Assembly (NCBI RefSeq): GCF_018362975.1
Contig: NZ_CP074371.1
Location: 1,736,001 to 1,800,000 of the forward strand
Direction: 5' to 3'
From: Nocardia tengchongensis
GTDB lineage: Bacteria; Actinomycetota; Actinomycetes; Mycobacteriales; Mycobacteriaceae
Length of the DNA: 64,000 nucleotides
The position numbers and the translations under genes are program-made. Position 1 is the first letter of the stretch. Each line of letters begins with the position of its first letter. The notes beneath the pieces were generated by a model. That model had not been told where the DNA came from. It saw nothing but the letters and a program-made list of their open reading frames with translations, and did not search any database. Positions 54,673 to 64,000 of this stretch are shown here, in pieces.

Positions 54673-55305
54673 ATGAGTTTTCCGCTGCTGCTGAGTTTCG
54701 CGGGATTGTGCGTGCTGCTCGCGCTCACCCCCGGCCCGGATACCTTTCTGGTGCTTCGATTCTCGATGGCCGGGCCGCGACCGGGGATCGCGGCGGCGGT
54801 GGGTTCGGCGTTCGGCGGGATCGTCTGGGTGACGGTGGTGGCGGCCGGGGTGGCCGCGCTGCTGGAGCAGTCGGCCACCGCGTATCGCACGCTCAAGGTG
54901 ATCGGCGGAATCTACCTGCTGTACCTGGGGATTCGGGCGCTCATGGAGCATCGGCGGGTGCGGAACGAGGCCGCCGAGACGGAAATCGCGGTGTCCCAGG
55001 GCAAGCCGGCGTCGATGCGCTCGGCGTTCGCTGCCGGATTGCTGTCCTGTGTCTTCAATCCGAAGGTGGGATTGTTCTACCTCGCGGTGCTCCCGCAGTT
55101 CCTGACCCACGTGACGTTCGCGAACACGCTCACGCTCGGCGCGATCGAATCCACCATCGCGGCAATCGAAATGATCGTGCTGGCGGTGGCGGCCGCGCGG
55201 GCGGTGACGCTGTTGCGGCGGCCGCGGATCCGGGCGCGGCTGGAGCAGGCGAGTGCGGCGATCCTGGCGGCGCTGGGGATCGGTACCGCGGTGTCGGCGG
55301 CCTGA
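54673..55305 (+). CDS. LysE/RhtB family exporter
   Basis: 210-aa inner-membrane exporter with six hydrophobic segments and the family start LSFAGLCVLLALTPGPDTFLV, then FNPKVGLFYLAVLPQF in the middle. It exports amino acids or derivatives; the substrate is unknown. Start uncertain (54673 or ATG 54664). It converges with the flavin reductase gene, one base apart. The 210 bp upstream hold no supported feature. Confidence 0.85.
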   Translation: MSFPLLLSFAGLCVLLALTPGPDTFLVLRFSMAGPRPGIAAAVGSAFGGIVWVTVVAAGVAALLEQSATAYRTLKVIGGIYLLYLGIRALMEHRRVRNEAAETEIAVSQGKPASMRSAFAAGLLSCVFNPKVGLFYLAVLPQFLTHVTFANTLTLGAIESTIAAIEMIVLAVAAARAVTLLRRPRIRARLEQASAAILAALGIGTAVSAA

Positions 55306-55306
55306 G

Positions 55307-55855
55307 TCAGTCGGCGATCTCGGCGCGGTGGTAGGCGCCGTTGTAGTAGACCAGCGGGCCGACCGCGGGGGAGTGTTCGGTGTTGTCGTGCACCTGGGTG
55401 ACCAGGCCGATGATCAGGGTGTGGTCGCCGATCGGGAGCAGCTGGTGGACGGTGGCGCGGACCCAGATCGGGGTGCCGTGCAGGACGGGTTCGCCGGAGC
55501 CGAGGGTCGTCCACAGCGACCGGTCGGTGAAGCGGTCCTCGGCGCTGCGGCTGAACCGCTGCGCCAGATGCTTCTGATGTTCGCCCAGGAAATGCACCAC
55601 CACCGATTCGGCCGCCAGCATGGCCTCGATGCTGGAGGAGTTCTCGGCGATGTTGAACGAGATGAGCGGCGGCTGCGCCGACAGCGAGGCGAACGAGGTC
55701 GCGGTGAACCCGACCGGTCCCTGTGTGGAGTTCAGCGTGACGATGGTGACGCCGGCCGGATAGTGCCGCATGGCGGCCCGATATTGCTGCGCGGTGATGC
55801 CGCTCAGGTCGTCGGGCACGTGTAGCTCGGCGCCGGGTGTCGGAGAATCGGTCAC
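55307..55855 (-). CDS. Flavin reductase family protein
   Basis: 182-aa FMN-binding split-barrel protein: [28 protein letters not shown] is the FMN site (first half [10 protein letters not shown]), then [14 protein letters not shown]. Usually the reductase component of a two-component flavin monooxygenase; no partner is adjacent. GTG at 55855. Confidence 0.87.
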   Translation of the reverse strand: MTDSPTPGAELHVPDDLSGITAQQYRAAMRHYPAGVTIVTLNSTQGPVGFTATSFASLSAQPPLISFNIAENSSSIEAMLAAESVVVHFLGEHQKHLAQRFSRSAEDRFTDRSLWTTLGSGEPVLHGTPIWVRATVHQLLPIGDHTLIIGLVTQVHDNTEHSPAVGPLVYYNGAYHRAEIAD

Positions 55856-55920
55856 GTCACGAACCTACGTGGTCGAGCGCCCGATTATTCCGCGCACTCG
55901 GAAACCGCCGGTGGCGGCGC

Positions 55921-56394
55921 TCAGTCCACGTCGATGGCCAGGCCCGCGGTGATTCGCACCAGCTCCCCGAAGGTCGTGCGGAACAGGGTGTTCGGATGCC
56001 CGCCCGCCGCCCACAGCTCCCGATACTGCGCCAAGGCGTTGTCGACGAAGGTGGGCAGATTGGTGGGGTGGCCGAGCGGTGCCACGCCGCCGATGGGCTG
56101 GCCCGTCACCTCCTGCACCATGTCCGCGGGCGCCCGGCTGAGCGTGCCCTCCAGGCGCTGCCCGGTGCGGGACAGGTTCACCTGGTGTGCGCCGGAGACG
56201 AGCAGCAGCACCGGATCGTCGTCGAGCAGGAACACCAGCGACTTGGTGATGGCCCCGATGGTGACGCCGACCGCGTCGGCGGCATCGCGCGCGGTGGGGG
56301 TGGGCGTGGGCTGGGTGATGATCACCCCGTGATGGCCGCGCGCGATCAAGGTGTCGGAAACCTTCGACGCGACCGGTGGCAGGGACCTGCGCAT
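55921..56394 (-). CDS. YbaK/EbsC family aminoacyl-tRNA deacylase
   Basis: 157-aa trans-editing domain. AITKSLVFLLDDDPVLLLVSG and GQPIGGVAPLGHPTNLPTFVD are typical of YbaK/ProX (core Lys and the GVxPxG loop). Probably clears mischarged Cys- or Ala-tRNA(Pro). ATG at 56394; longer reading upstream is non-coding. Confidence 0.85.
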   Translation of the reverse strand: MRRSLPPVASKVSDTLIARGHHGVIITQPTPTPTARDAADAVGVTIGAITKSLVFLLDDDPVLLLVSGAHQVNLSRTGQRLEGTLSRAPADMVQEVTGQPIGGVAPLGHPTNLPTFVDNALAQYRELWAAGGHPNTLFRTTFGELVRITAGLAIDVD

Positions 56395-56435
56395 GGCAAC
56401 CAGGGTAGAGCGATTGCGGCGGATGTGCGGGGGGA

Positions 56436-56753
56436 TCAGTAGTCGGGGTAGCCCTCCTCGGGGCCCAGCATGGTGGTGAGGCGGTCGTACACGATCGGGG
56501 CCAGTTCGTCGACGGTGCGCTCCGAAACCGGCTGGTGTGCACAGGAATCGAAGACCCGTTCCAGATCGACGGCGGACATGGCGCGCAGTTCCGCCGCGGC
56601 CGCGGTCTGCAGGGCGGCGTGGCCCGGGTAGGGGCGGCCGTCGGCGATCTTCTGCGCCCAGGTGACATTGCAGCAGCATTCGTACAGGGCATGAATCGCG
56701 CGACGGCGGGGGAGGATGTTGAAGCGGTCGAGGCCGATTCCGAAGTGCATCAT
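56436..56753 (-). CDS. OHCU-decarboxylase-like small protein
   Basis: About 105-aa helical protein. ALYECCCNVTWAQKIADGRPY resembles the start of OHCU decarboxylases of uric acid degradation, but the protein is shorter than usual and the catalytic HPRIG-type motif reads HQPVSE. Function is therefore uncertain. Start among the ATGs at 56753 and 56750 after site gaggtc. Confidence 0.5.
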   Translation of the reverse strand: MMHFGIGLDRFNILPRRRAIHALYECCCNVTWAQKIADGRPYPGHAALQTAAAAELRAMSAVDLERVFDSCAHQPVSERTVDELAPIVYDRLTTMLGPEEGYPDY

Positions 56754-56899
56754 CGTGACCTCACACACAGGAGGAACAGTTTGTGCGGACGCGATAATCG
56801 TCCACCTCCGGGCGCCGTGAAAACGCTGGGACGCAGCAGATTTAGCACAGCGTTTACACCGGCCAACCTACTCGCGGGTAACCCCTATACGCTGGACCA

Positions 56900-57721
56900 A
56901 TGACCGAATGGAAGGCTTTCGAAGTCGAAAGCAAGGACCACATCGCGACGGTGACACTCACCGGTCCTGGCAAGGGCAATGCCATGGGCCCCGACTTCTG
57001 GCGTGAGCTGCCGCTCATCTTCGGCGAACTCGACGCCGACCCCGACGTCCGGGCCATCGTGCTCACCGGCTCGGGCAAGCACTTCTCCTACGGACTGGAC
57101 CTGCCGGCCATGAGCCCGCTGTTCGGGCCGCTGCTGGCCGACAAGGCCCTGGCCGGCCCGCGCACCGACTTCCTCAAGCACGTGCGCGGCATGCAGGACT
57201 CGGTGACAGCTGTCGCCGACTGCGTGAAGCCGGTCATCGCGGCCATCTCCGGCTGGTGCATCGGTGGCGGGCTGGACCTGATCGCCGCCGCCGACGTCCG
57301 GCTGGCCAGCGCCGACGCCAAGTTCAGCCTGCGCGAGGCCAAGGTGGCCATCGTCGCCGACATCGGCTCGCTGCACCGGCTACCCGGCATCATCGGCGAA
57401 GGTCACGTCCGCGAGCTCGCCTACACCGGCAAGGACATCGACGTGGCCCGCGCCGAGAAGATCGGCCTGGTCAACGACGTGTACGCCGACCAGGAGGCCG
57501 TGCTGGACGCCGCCTACGCCATGGCCCGCGAGATCGCGGCCAACCCGCCGCTCGTCGTGCAGGGCATCAAGGACGTGCTGGATCAGCCCAAGCGCGGCAA
57601 GATCGCCGACGGGCTGCGCTACGTGTCCACGTGGAACTCGGCGTTCCTGCCGTCGGAGGACCTGACCGAGGCCATCCAGGCCGTCTTCGAGAAGCGCGAC
57701 CCGCAGTTCAAAGGCAAGTAA
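56900..57721 (+). CDS. Enoyl-CoA hydratase/isomerase (crotonase) family
   Basis: 273-aa crotonase. Oxyanion hole FSYGLDL and SGWCIGGGLDL; the later segment VAIVADIGSLHRLPGIIGEG matches Delta3,5-Delta2,4-dienoyl-CoA isomerases, with the catalytic Asp in ADIG. So isomerisation in beta-oxidation of unsaturated acyl-CoA is likely. ATG at 56900; divergent from the OHCU-like gene. Confidence 0.87.
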   Translation: MTEWKAFEVESKDHIATVTLTGPGKGNAMGPDFWRELPLIFGELDADPDVRAIVLTGSGKHFSYGLDLPAMSPLFGPLLADKALAGPRTDFLKHVRGMQDSVTAVADCVKPVIAAISGWCIGGGLDLIAAADVRLASADAKFSLREAKVAIVADIGSLHRLPGIIGEGHVRELAYTGKDIDVARAEKIGLVNDVYADQEAVLDAAYAMAREIAANPPLVVQGIKDVLDQPKRGKIADGLRYVSTWNSAFLPSEDLTEAIQAVFEKRDPQFKGK

Positions 57722-57803
57722 CCCCTTCGGGTTACAACCAATAAAAGGACCCCATACCTCCGGTTCCCGGCCTATCGTTTTTGGCGGGGGCTGGAGGTAT
57801 GGC

Positions 57804-59459
57804 ATGGCGACATCCGAAGTGAGCGCGTCGACCGGCGAGGGCGGCTTCACGCATCGGCAGATCCTGGTGATCCTGTCCGGGCTGCTGCTGGGCATTCTGC
57901 TCGCGGCGCTCGATCAGACCATCGTGTCCACCGCGATCCGCACCATCGCCGATGACCTGAACGGGTATTCGCTGCAAGCCTGGGCGACCACCGCGTACCT
58001 GATCACCGCGACCCTCGCCACGCCGCTCTACGGCAAGCTCTCGGACATGTACGGGCGCAAGCCCTTCTACCTGGCCTCCATCACCATCTTCGTGACCGGC
58101 TCGCTGCTGTGCACGTTCGCGCAGTCCATGTACGAGCTGGCGGTGTTCCGGGCGCTGCAGGGGCTGGGCGCGGGCGGGCTCATGTCGCTGGCGCTGACCA
58201 TCGTCGGCGATATCGTGAGCCCGCGCGAAAGGTCCAGGTACCAAGGGTATTTCCTGGCCGTGTTCGGCACCTCCAGCGTGATCGGGCCGGTGCTGGGCGG
58301 GCTGTTCGCGGGGCAGCACAGCATTCTGGGGATCGCGGGCTGGCGGTGGGTGTTCCTGGTGAACGTGCCTATCGGACTGTTCACGCTGGTCGTGGTGACC
58401 CGGGTGCTGCGGCTGCCGCCGCGGGAGAAATCCCGTGACCGCGTGGACTATTGGGGCGCGCTGGCGCTGATCGTCGCCATGAGCCCGTTGTTGATCGTGG
58501 CCCAGCAGGGCCGCGAATGGGGGTGGAGCAGTGGGCGCGCCCTGGCCTGCTACCTGGTCGGCGCGCTCGGCATCGCCGCCTTCGTGTTGATCGAGCGCGC
58601 GCTGGGGGACGCGGCGCTGATCCCGTTGCGCATCTTCGCCAATCGCACCTTCGCCCTGGGCGTGGTCATCTCGTTCGTGGTCGGTGCGGGCATGTTCGGC
58701 GGAATCCTGCTGCTGCCCCAGTATTTGCAGGCCGACCGGGGCGCGAGCCCGATGCTGGGCGGATTGCAGATGATCCCCATGGTGCTGGGGATGATGATCG
58801 GTTCGGTGCTGTCGGGCCAATTGATCTCGCGCACCGGGCATTACCGGATCTACACGCTGCTCGGCGCGGCCATGATCACCCTCGGACTATTCCTGCTGCA
58901 CTATTTGAAAGCCGACACCGCGTTCTGGATCGTGGTGCTGTTCATGCTGTGCGTGGGATTCGGGCTCGGCAATCTCATGCAGCCGCTCATCGTGGCCTTG
59001 CAGAATGCGTTGCCGCCCAAGGACATGGGCGTCTCCACCGCGTCGGCCACCTTCTTCCGGCAGATCGGCGGCACGCTGGGCGCCGCGGTATTCCTGTCCA
59101 TCCTGTTCGACCGGCTGGGGCCCAATATTCGCGCTCAGCTGGAGGCGGCCGGCGCCGACCCGAATTTCCAGAAGGCCGTGGTCGACGCCGCGCACGACGG
59201 AAATCCGGCGGATATGGCACTGGCACAGGGATTTTTGCACCACGACACTTCGGCAGCGCAGAGCGTGTTGAAGGACAGTTCGATCATTCAGAAGCTGAAT
59301 CCGGTCCTGGCGCACCCGTTCAAGGTCGGGTTCGCGGAATCGCTGTCCACGGTGTTCCTGACGACCTCCGCGGTCGCCTTCGTGGCGCTGGTGCTGGTGG
59401 TGTTCTGGAAGGAAGTCCCACTGCGCACCACCGCGGGACTCGATACCGTCCCCGAGTAA
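57804..59459 (+). CDS. DHA2-type MFS drug transporter
   Basis: 551-aa, 14-helix major facilitator. Motif D1 (LDQTIVSTAIRTIADDL), motif A (GKLSDMYGRKPF), motif C (GPVLGGLFAG). It probably pumps out drugs or metabolites using the proton gradient. ATG at 57804, ribosome site ggagg. Followed by a strong terminator. Confidence 0.9.
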   Translation: MATSEVSASTGEGGFTHRQILVILSGLLLGILLAALDQTIVSTAIRTIADDLNGYSLQAWATTAYLITATLATPLYGKLSDMYGRKPFYLASITIFVTGSLLCTFAQSMYELAVFRALQGLGAGGLMSLALTIVGDIVSPRERSRYQGYFLAVFGTSSVIGPVLGGLFAGQHSILGIAGWRWVFLVNVPIGLFTLVVVTRVLRLPPREKSRDRVDYWGALALIVAMSPLLIVAQQGREWGWSSGRALACYLVGALGIAAFVLIERALGDAALIPLRIFANRTFALGVVISFVVGAGMFGGILLLPQYLQADRGASPMLGGLQMIPMVLGMMIGSVLSGQLISRTGHYRIYTLLGAAMITLGLFLLHYLKADTAFWIVVLFMLCVGFGLGNLMQPLIVALQNALPPKDMGVSTASATFFRQIGGTLGAAVFLSILFDRLGPNIRAQLEAAGADPNFQKAVVDAAHDGNPADMALAQGFLHHDTSAAQSVLKDSSIIQKLNPVLAHPFKVGFAESLSTVFLTTSAVAFVALVLVVFWKEVPLRTTAGLDTVPE

Positions 59460-59464
59460 AGCGA

Positions 59465-59493
59465 AGGGGCGGCACGGAATCCGTGCCGCCCCT
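59465..59493. terminator. Bidirectional terminator
   Basis: 13-bp perfect hairpin (59465-59477 / 59481-59493), loop aat, between the convergent MFS and ppa genes. Confidence 0.8.
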
Positions 59494-59507
59494 CACTCAG
59501 CGTGACC

Positions 59508-60000
59508 TCAGTGGCCGCCCTGCTCCTGCAGACGGGCGTAGGCCTCGTCGACCAGCTTCTCGGCCTTCTCGCGGCCCTCCCAGCCCTCGACCTTGACCCA
59601 CTTGCCGGGCTCCAGGTCCTTGTAGCGCTCGAAGAAGTGCGCGATCTCCTTGCGCTGGAACTCCGGGATGTCCTCGACGTCCTGGATGTGGTCCCAGCGC
59701 TTGTCCTTGTTGGGGACCGCGACCAGCTTCTCTCGTCGTGCCGGCCTCGTCGCTCATGATGAGCACGCCGACCGGGCGGGCCTCGACCAGCACACCCGGG
59801 AACACCGGCTCGGGCAGCAGGACCATGCAGTCCAGCGGGTCGCCGTCGCCGCCCAGGGTGTTCTCGATGTAGCCGTAGTCGGCCGGGTACATCATCGGGG
59901 TGTACAGGTAGCGGTCCAGCCGCACGCGTCCGGTCTCGTGATCAACCTCGTACTTGTTGCGCTGACCCCGGGGGATCTCGATGGTGACGTCGAACTCCAC
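59508..60000 (-). CDS. ppa: Inorganic pyrophosphatase, frame broken once
   Basis: Family I pyrophosphatase of about 163 aa across one extra base near 59735. First frame: [20 protein letters not shown] and the metal site [11 protein letters not shown]; after the break the frame gives [15 protein letters not shown] and ends [10 protein letters not shown]. Length 3n+1; the odd stretch gcacgacgagagaag replaces the expected gcaccgacgagaag. GTG at 60000 with site agaaggag. Essential in most bacteria, so the break is probably an error. Confidence 0.92.
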
Positions 60001-60134
60001 GTCATCTCCTTCTTCGGTGGGCGGTAAGGCTGCCGACTCGCCAGCACGTTCGGGGGAACGACTGCGCAACGAGGATAGTGTGGACCGCGGTAGAGCCATC
60101 AGCCCCACCACAGGTATCAGGGAGACAGCGGCAG

Positions 60135-61595
60135 GTGTTTGGTCGGAACAAGCAGAACATCGGTGGTCTGGAGGCCAAGCGGCGCCGCAGAACCTGGATC
60201 GTGGTGTCATCGCTGCTGGTCGTCATGCTGGTGGCCGCGACGGCGGTGGTGCTGATCCTGAAGCCCTGGACCGAGGAGTTCCAGCACGGGGGCTTGACGA
60301 TCGCCGACCCGCCCGCGCCCGTGAAACCGATCCCGCAGGTCGCGCCCGCTCCGGTGACCGCGCCCGCGGCCAGCACGCACGGTCTGACCGCCGCGCTCGC
60401 GCCCGTGGTCGGCAACCCCGACCTGGGCGCCTTCGCCGCGTCGGTGTCCGACGGCGACACCGGCAAGGTGCTGTGGACCATGGACGCCGACAAGGCCATG
60501 ATCCCGTCGTCCACCGCCAAGATCCTGACCGTCGCGGCCGCCCTGCTGACCCTGCCCGACGACCACCGGGTGACCACCAAGGTGGTGACCGGCTCGGCGC
60601 CCGGCGAGATCGTGCTGGTCGGCGGCGGCGACCCCACCATCACCGCCCAGCCCGACGGCAAGGGCTACTACCCGGACGCGCCGCGCCTGCAGGACCTGGT
60701 CGCCCAGATCAAGGCCACCGGGCAGCGGGTCGACTCGATCACCGTCGACACCTCCGCCTACCCCGGGCCGAACTTCGCGCCCGGCTGGGACGCCGCCGAC
60801 ATCGCGGGCGGCTCCATCGCGCCCATGGACGCGGTGATGATCGACGGCGGCCGCCTCGACCCGCTCGTCGAATACTCGCCCCGTACAGCCACTCCCGCCC
60901 TCGACGCGGGCCGCAAACTGGCCGGCGAACTGGGTGTGGACCCCGCCAAGGTGAAGGCGGGCAACGCGCCCGTGAGCGCCACCCAGCTGGCCGCGGTGCA
61001 GTCCGCGCCGCTGCGGGACCGCCTGCTGCAGGCCATGGTGCACTCCGACAATGTGCTGGCCGAGGCCATCGGCCGCGAGGTCGCGGTGGCCGGCGGCCAG
61101 GAAGCCTCCTTTACCGGCGCGGTGACCGCGCTCAACACCGTGCTGCAGGCCGCCGGATTCGACCTGACCGGCCTGAAGATGGCCGACAACAGCGGACTCT
61201 CGACCGACGACCGGATTCCGCCGCGCCTGCTCAACCGGGTGCTGACGGTCGCCGCGCTGCCCAACGGCGCTGCTCCGCAAGACAATTCGACCGCCGACCC
61301 GGCCGCGGTCACCACCCCCGGCTCCCCGCTGGCGCCGCTGCTGGACTATCTGCCGGTCGCGGGCGGCACCGGCTCACTGGCGACCCGCTATGTGGATCGC
61401 GATCGCGAGGGCGCGGGTTGGATTCGCGCCAAAACCGGAACTCTGTCCGTATCGAGTGCGTTGGTCGGATATGTGCTGGACCGTGACGGACGGGTCCTGA
61501 CGTTCGCGCTCATGTCGAACGATCGGCCGCCGGAGGTGAGCCGACCCGCGCTGGACGCCGTCGCCAACGCACTGCGCAACTGTGGCTGCTCCTGA
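60135..61595 (+). CDS. dacB: D-alanyl-D-alanine carboxypeptidase/endopeptidase (PBP4)
   Basis: 486-aa peptidoglycan enzyme. An N-terminal membrane anchor (about residues 22-45) is followed by the S13 peptidase domain: Ser126-x-x-Lys129 (SSTAK), SDN in [10 protein letters not shown], and KTG in IRAKTGTLS. It cuts D-Ala-D-Ala in cell-wall peptides outside the membrane. GTG at 60135. 7 nt before the metalloprotease gene; order as Rv3627c. Confidence 0.93.
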   Translation: MFGRNKQNIGGLEAKRRRRTWIVVSSLLVVMLVAATAVVLILKPWTEEFQHGGLTIADPPAPVKPIPQVAPAPVTAPAASTHGLTAALAPVVGNPDLGAFAASVSDGDTGKVLWTMDADKAMIPSSTAKILTVAAALLTLPDDHRVTTKVVTGSAPGEIVLVGGGDPTITAQPDGKGYYPDAPRLQDLVAQIKATGQRVDSITVDTSAYPGPNFAPGWDAADIAGGSIAPMDAVMIDGGRLDPLVEYSPRTATPALDAGRKLAGELGVDPAKVKAGNAPVSATQLAAVQSAPLRDRLLQAMVHSDNVLAEAIGREVAVAGGQEASFTGAVTALNTVLQAAGFDLTGLKMADNSGLSTDDRIPPRLLNRVLTVAALPNGAAPQDNSTADPAAVTTPGSPLAPLLDYLPVAGGTGSLATRYVDRDREGAGWIRAKTGTLSVSSALVGYVLDRDGRVLTFALMSNDRPPEVSRPALDAVANALRNCGCS

Positions 61596-61602
61596 CGGGT
61601 GG

Positions 61603-62682
61603 ATGAACATGACCGGATCCGAGAACCCCACCGCGCCCGCGCGTACCCGCACCATGCTGACCGGATCGGTCGACTGGAACATGGCCGCCCGCACCGGCGC
61701 GGCGCTGGTGCCCGCCGGACCCCGCACCTCCCGCTACTCGGCCGAGCGGGCCGTCGCCGAGCTCGCGGCGGCCTCGGTGCGCGCCGAAGGACCGGTGCGT
61801 GAGGTCAGCGGGCTCGACGACGGATCGGTGGTGCCCGACGCGCTGATCGTGGACCGGCCCGGCTGGATCCGGGCCGCCGCGGACTCCATGTCCCAGCTCA
61901 CCGGCAGCGGCATCGAACCCGGCGAGAAGGGCAAACTCGTCGGCAAACCGGCCGGGATGCAGGCCGGGGCGATGCTGGCGTTCCTGTCCACCGCCATCCT
62001 CGGCCAGTACGACCCCTTCACCGGGCCCGACGGGACACTGCTGCTGGTCGCGCCCAACATCATGGCGGTGGAACGCGCACTCGGCGTGCAGCCCAGCGAC
62101 TTCCGGCTCTGGGTGTGCCTGCACGAGGTCACCCACCGGGTCCAATTCTCTTCCGCCCCATGGATCGCCGGCTACATGCGCAGCAATGTCGACACCCTCG
62201 GCGCGGCGGGCGACGAACCCCTGGCCGACATCCTGGCCCGGCTCGCCGAAGCGGTGAAGGAACGCCGCCGCGGCGTCGAGGACCCCGCGGGCGGTGTGAT
62301 CGGGCTGCTGCGCGCCACCCAGTCCGAACCGCAGCGCGCGGCCCTGGACCGACTACTCATGCTCGGCACCCTCCTGGAGGGTCACGCCGACCACGTCATG
62401 GACGCCGTCGGCCCCGCGGTCGTCCCCTCGGTCGCCCGCATCCGCGCCGCCTTCGATCAACGGCGCAAGCGGCCCGCCAACCCCATCCAGCGCCTGCTGC
62501 GCGCGCTGCTCGGCATGGACGCCAAGGTGGCCCAGTACGTGCGCGGCAAGGCGTTCGTCGACGAAGTAGTCGACACCGTCGGCATGGCCCGCTTCAACAC
62601 CATCTGGACCGAGCCGGAAACCCTGCCCCGCACCGACGAGATCGGCGACCCGCAGCGCTGGGTCACCCGCGTCCTCGGCTGA
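61603..62682 (+). CDS. Zinc-dependent metalloprotease, F420-associated family
   Basis: 359-aa protein with zinc motif HEVTH (His174, Glu175, His178) and a downstream ligand Glu in LLEGHADHVMD. It belongs to the actinobacterial family noted as coenzyme F420 biosynthesis-associated by co-occurrence; no direct F420 enzyme function is shown. ATG at 61603 (61609 possible). Between dacB and tilS, as Rv3626c. Confidence 0.87.
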   Translation: MNMTGSENPTAPARTRTMLTGSVDWNMAARTGAALVPAGPRTSRYSAERAVAELAAASVRAEGPVREVSGLDDGSVVPDALIVDRPGWIRAAADSMSQLTGSGIEPGEKGKLVGKPAGMQAGAMLAFLSTAILGQYDPFTGPDGTLLLVAPNIMAVERALGVQPSDFRLWVCLHEVTHRVQFSSAPWIAGYMRSNVDTLGAAGDEPLADILARLAEAVKERRRGVEDPAGGVIGLLRATQSEPQRAALDRLLMLGTLLEGHADHVMDAVGPAVVPSVARIRAAFDQRRKRPANPIQRLLRALLGMDAKVAQYVRGKAFVDEVVDTVGMARFNTIWTEPETLPRTDEIGDPQRWVTRVLG

Positions 62683-62790
62683 GCCGCCGCGCCGCGCGGG
62701 AGCGCTTACGCCGCGCCGGAATTCGGGACGTACCCGGCAGGAATGCTCGCCGCACGACGCCGCGCCGCGCCCGCGTGCGACGATCGGGGC

Positions 62791-63871
62791 GTGAACGATC
62801 GGCCCCGACTACCCGAGACGCGCGCCGCGCTGGAGCTGCGCCGGGCCGTCCGGGAATGGCTGGGCCGCTACGCCCCCGACGGCGTGGTCTGCGTGGCCCT
62901 CTCCGGTGGCGCGGACTCGCTGGCGCTGACCGCCGCGGCCTGCGCCGAAGCCGATGTGGTGGACGCGCTGATCGTCGATCACGGACTACAGGAGGGATCC
63001 GGCGAGGTCGCGGACCGCGCCGCCGCCGCGGCACTGCGACTGGGCTGCCGGTCCGCCCAGGTATTGCGCGTCCGCGTCGAGCGCAACGGGTCGGCCCCGG
63101 CGGCGGATCGGATGAACGGGCAGCCGACCGCTGAACCGGACGCGGACGGGCCGGATGCCGAGCCCCAGACCCCGCTCGGAGGCAGGTTCCCGGGTGGACC
63201 GGAGGCGGCGGCCCGGCGGGCGCGCTACGACGCGCTGCGGGCCGCGCGGCAGGGATTGCCCGTGCTGCTCGGGCACACCCTCGACGATCAGGCCGAGACC
63301 GTGCTGCTCGGGCTCGGGCGGGGGTCGGGGGCGCGGTCGATTCGGGGGATGGCGGAGTTCTCGGAGCCGTGGGGGCGGCCGCTGCTCGGGGTGCGGCGGC
63401 AGCTGACCCGGGAGCTGTGCGCGGAGCTCGGGCTCGAGGCTTGGGAGGATCCGCACAACAGCGCGCCGGAGTTCACCCGGGTGCGGCTGCGCGGGGAGGC
63501 GCTGCCGCTGCTGGAGGAGGTGCTCGGGGGCGGGGTGGCCGAGGCGCTGGCCCGGACCGCGGCGCAGCTGCGGGAGGACTCGGCGGTGCTGGACGCACTC
63601 GCCGGGGAGTTGCTGGCGGCCGCGCGGGCGGGGGACGGGCTCGGAATCGAGACGCTCGCCACTGCGCAGCCCGCGATCCGCCGCCGCGTCATTCGCGCGT
63701 GGCTGCTCGAGCGTGGCGCGAAATCATTGACGGACAGCAATTTACGCGCGGTGGAGGCGCTGGTCACGCGGTGGCTGTGGGCAGGGCGGCGTCGCGGTGG
63801 GAGGTTCGCCCAGTGGGACGAGGTTGGTTGCCGCGCGTGAACATGGCAGGCTCATACTCGGGTCGGAGTGA
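62791..63871 (+). CDS. tilS: tRNA(Ile)-lysidine synthase, frame broken once
   Basis: About 359 aa across one extra base near 63775. PP-loop SGGADS and LIVDHGLQEGS, then LLGHTLDDQAETVLLGL, are intact in the first frame. The proper C-terminal end (CGQGGVAVGGS...LVAAREHGRLILGSE) lies in the other frame and ends at 63871; reading on without correction gives an odd tail ending at 63840. It converts C34 of tRNA-Ile(CAU) to lysidine. GTG at 62791. Next is hpt, as in Rv3625c-Rv3624c. Confidence 0.9.
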
Positions 63872-63926
63872 ACCCGCTTTTTTTGAAAGATTCACAGTCG
63901 GGTCGACTGAAGGGAAACCAGCGGAC

Positions 63927-64000
63927 GTGTACGGGGACGACATCGCGTCGGTGCTGATCAGCGAAGACCAGATCGCCGCCAAGGTCGAGGAACTGGCCGA
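63927..64000 (+). CDS. hpt: Hypoxanthine phosphoribosyltransferase, N-terminal start
   Basis: The first 24 codons before the window ends: GTG at 63927, YGDDIASVLISEDQIAAKVEEL, which matches the start of Hpt in mycobacteria. Ribosome site gaaggga lies upstream. Identity rests mainly on position after tilS. Confidence 0.8.
   Translation, partial: MYGDDIASVLISEDQIAAKVEELA

Noticed and set aside
57732..58841. 369-codon open frame on the minus strand
   Set aside because: Antisense to the MFS transporter; His/Gln/Arg-rich low complexity.

Overview
The window is GC-rich DNA from a mycolata-type actinomycete, most likely Nocardia. This is inferred from gene content and from gene order that follows the Mycobacterium tuberculosis blocks Rv3674c-Rv3644c and Rv3628-Rv3624c.

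Left part (1-29.7 kb), all chromosomal core: nth end, TlpA-like thioredoxin, CoA-type Nudix hydrolase, marP, an epoxide-hydrolase-type alpha/beta hydrolase, a holin-like membrane protein, nhaA and acs; the dppABCD peptide importer with a Fic-fold protein; a HAD phosphatase; the 6C small RNA; the ssd-tad pilus locus (ssd, tadA, tadB, tadC, Flp-like pilin, two TadE-like proteins) with its conserved neighbour helicase; then csp, topA, a DinB-fold protein, holB and tRNA-Thr(CGT).

Middle part (29,751-47,990): an 18.2-kb integrative element inserted in the 3' end of tRNA-Thr. It is bounded by 47-bp direct repeats and rebuilds the tRNA. It carries tyrosine integrase and excisionase, a DUF2637-type membrane protein, a TOPRIM primase-like protein, four tandem paralogs of an unrecognised family, a coiled-coil protein, an FtsK/TraB-type membrane ATPase, a replication-relaxation protein, a GIY-YIG nuclease and several tiny membrane proteins. 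Most of these lie in one tightly coupled leftward operon. Divergent from it is a regulator / inositol-monophosphatase-like / P-loop-kinase cassette. A 519-bp gene-free segment holds a perfect 27-bp hairpin and five 11-bp iterons, a likely replication or transfer origin. A nuclease-like cargo gene sits next to attR.

Right part (48-64 kb), chromosomal: a secreted Cys-containing protein, a DHDPR-like and an SDR dehydrogenase with a divergent TetR regulator, DUF2752, a class V aminotransferase behind a SAM-IV-type riboswitch, heme oxygenase, a LysE exporter, flavin reductase, YbaK, an OHCU-decarboxylase-like protein, a crotonase, a DHA2 MFS pump, ppa, dacB, an F420-associated metalloprotease, tilS and the start of hpt.

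Nine genes have one single-base frame break each (acs, HAD, csp, topA, ppa, tilS and three element genes). Several lie in G or C runs and most hit indispensable genes, so sequencing or assembly error is the most likely cause. I annotate these genes across the break.
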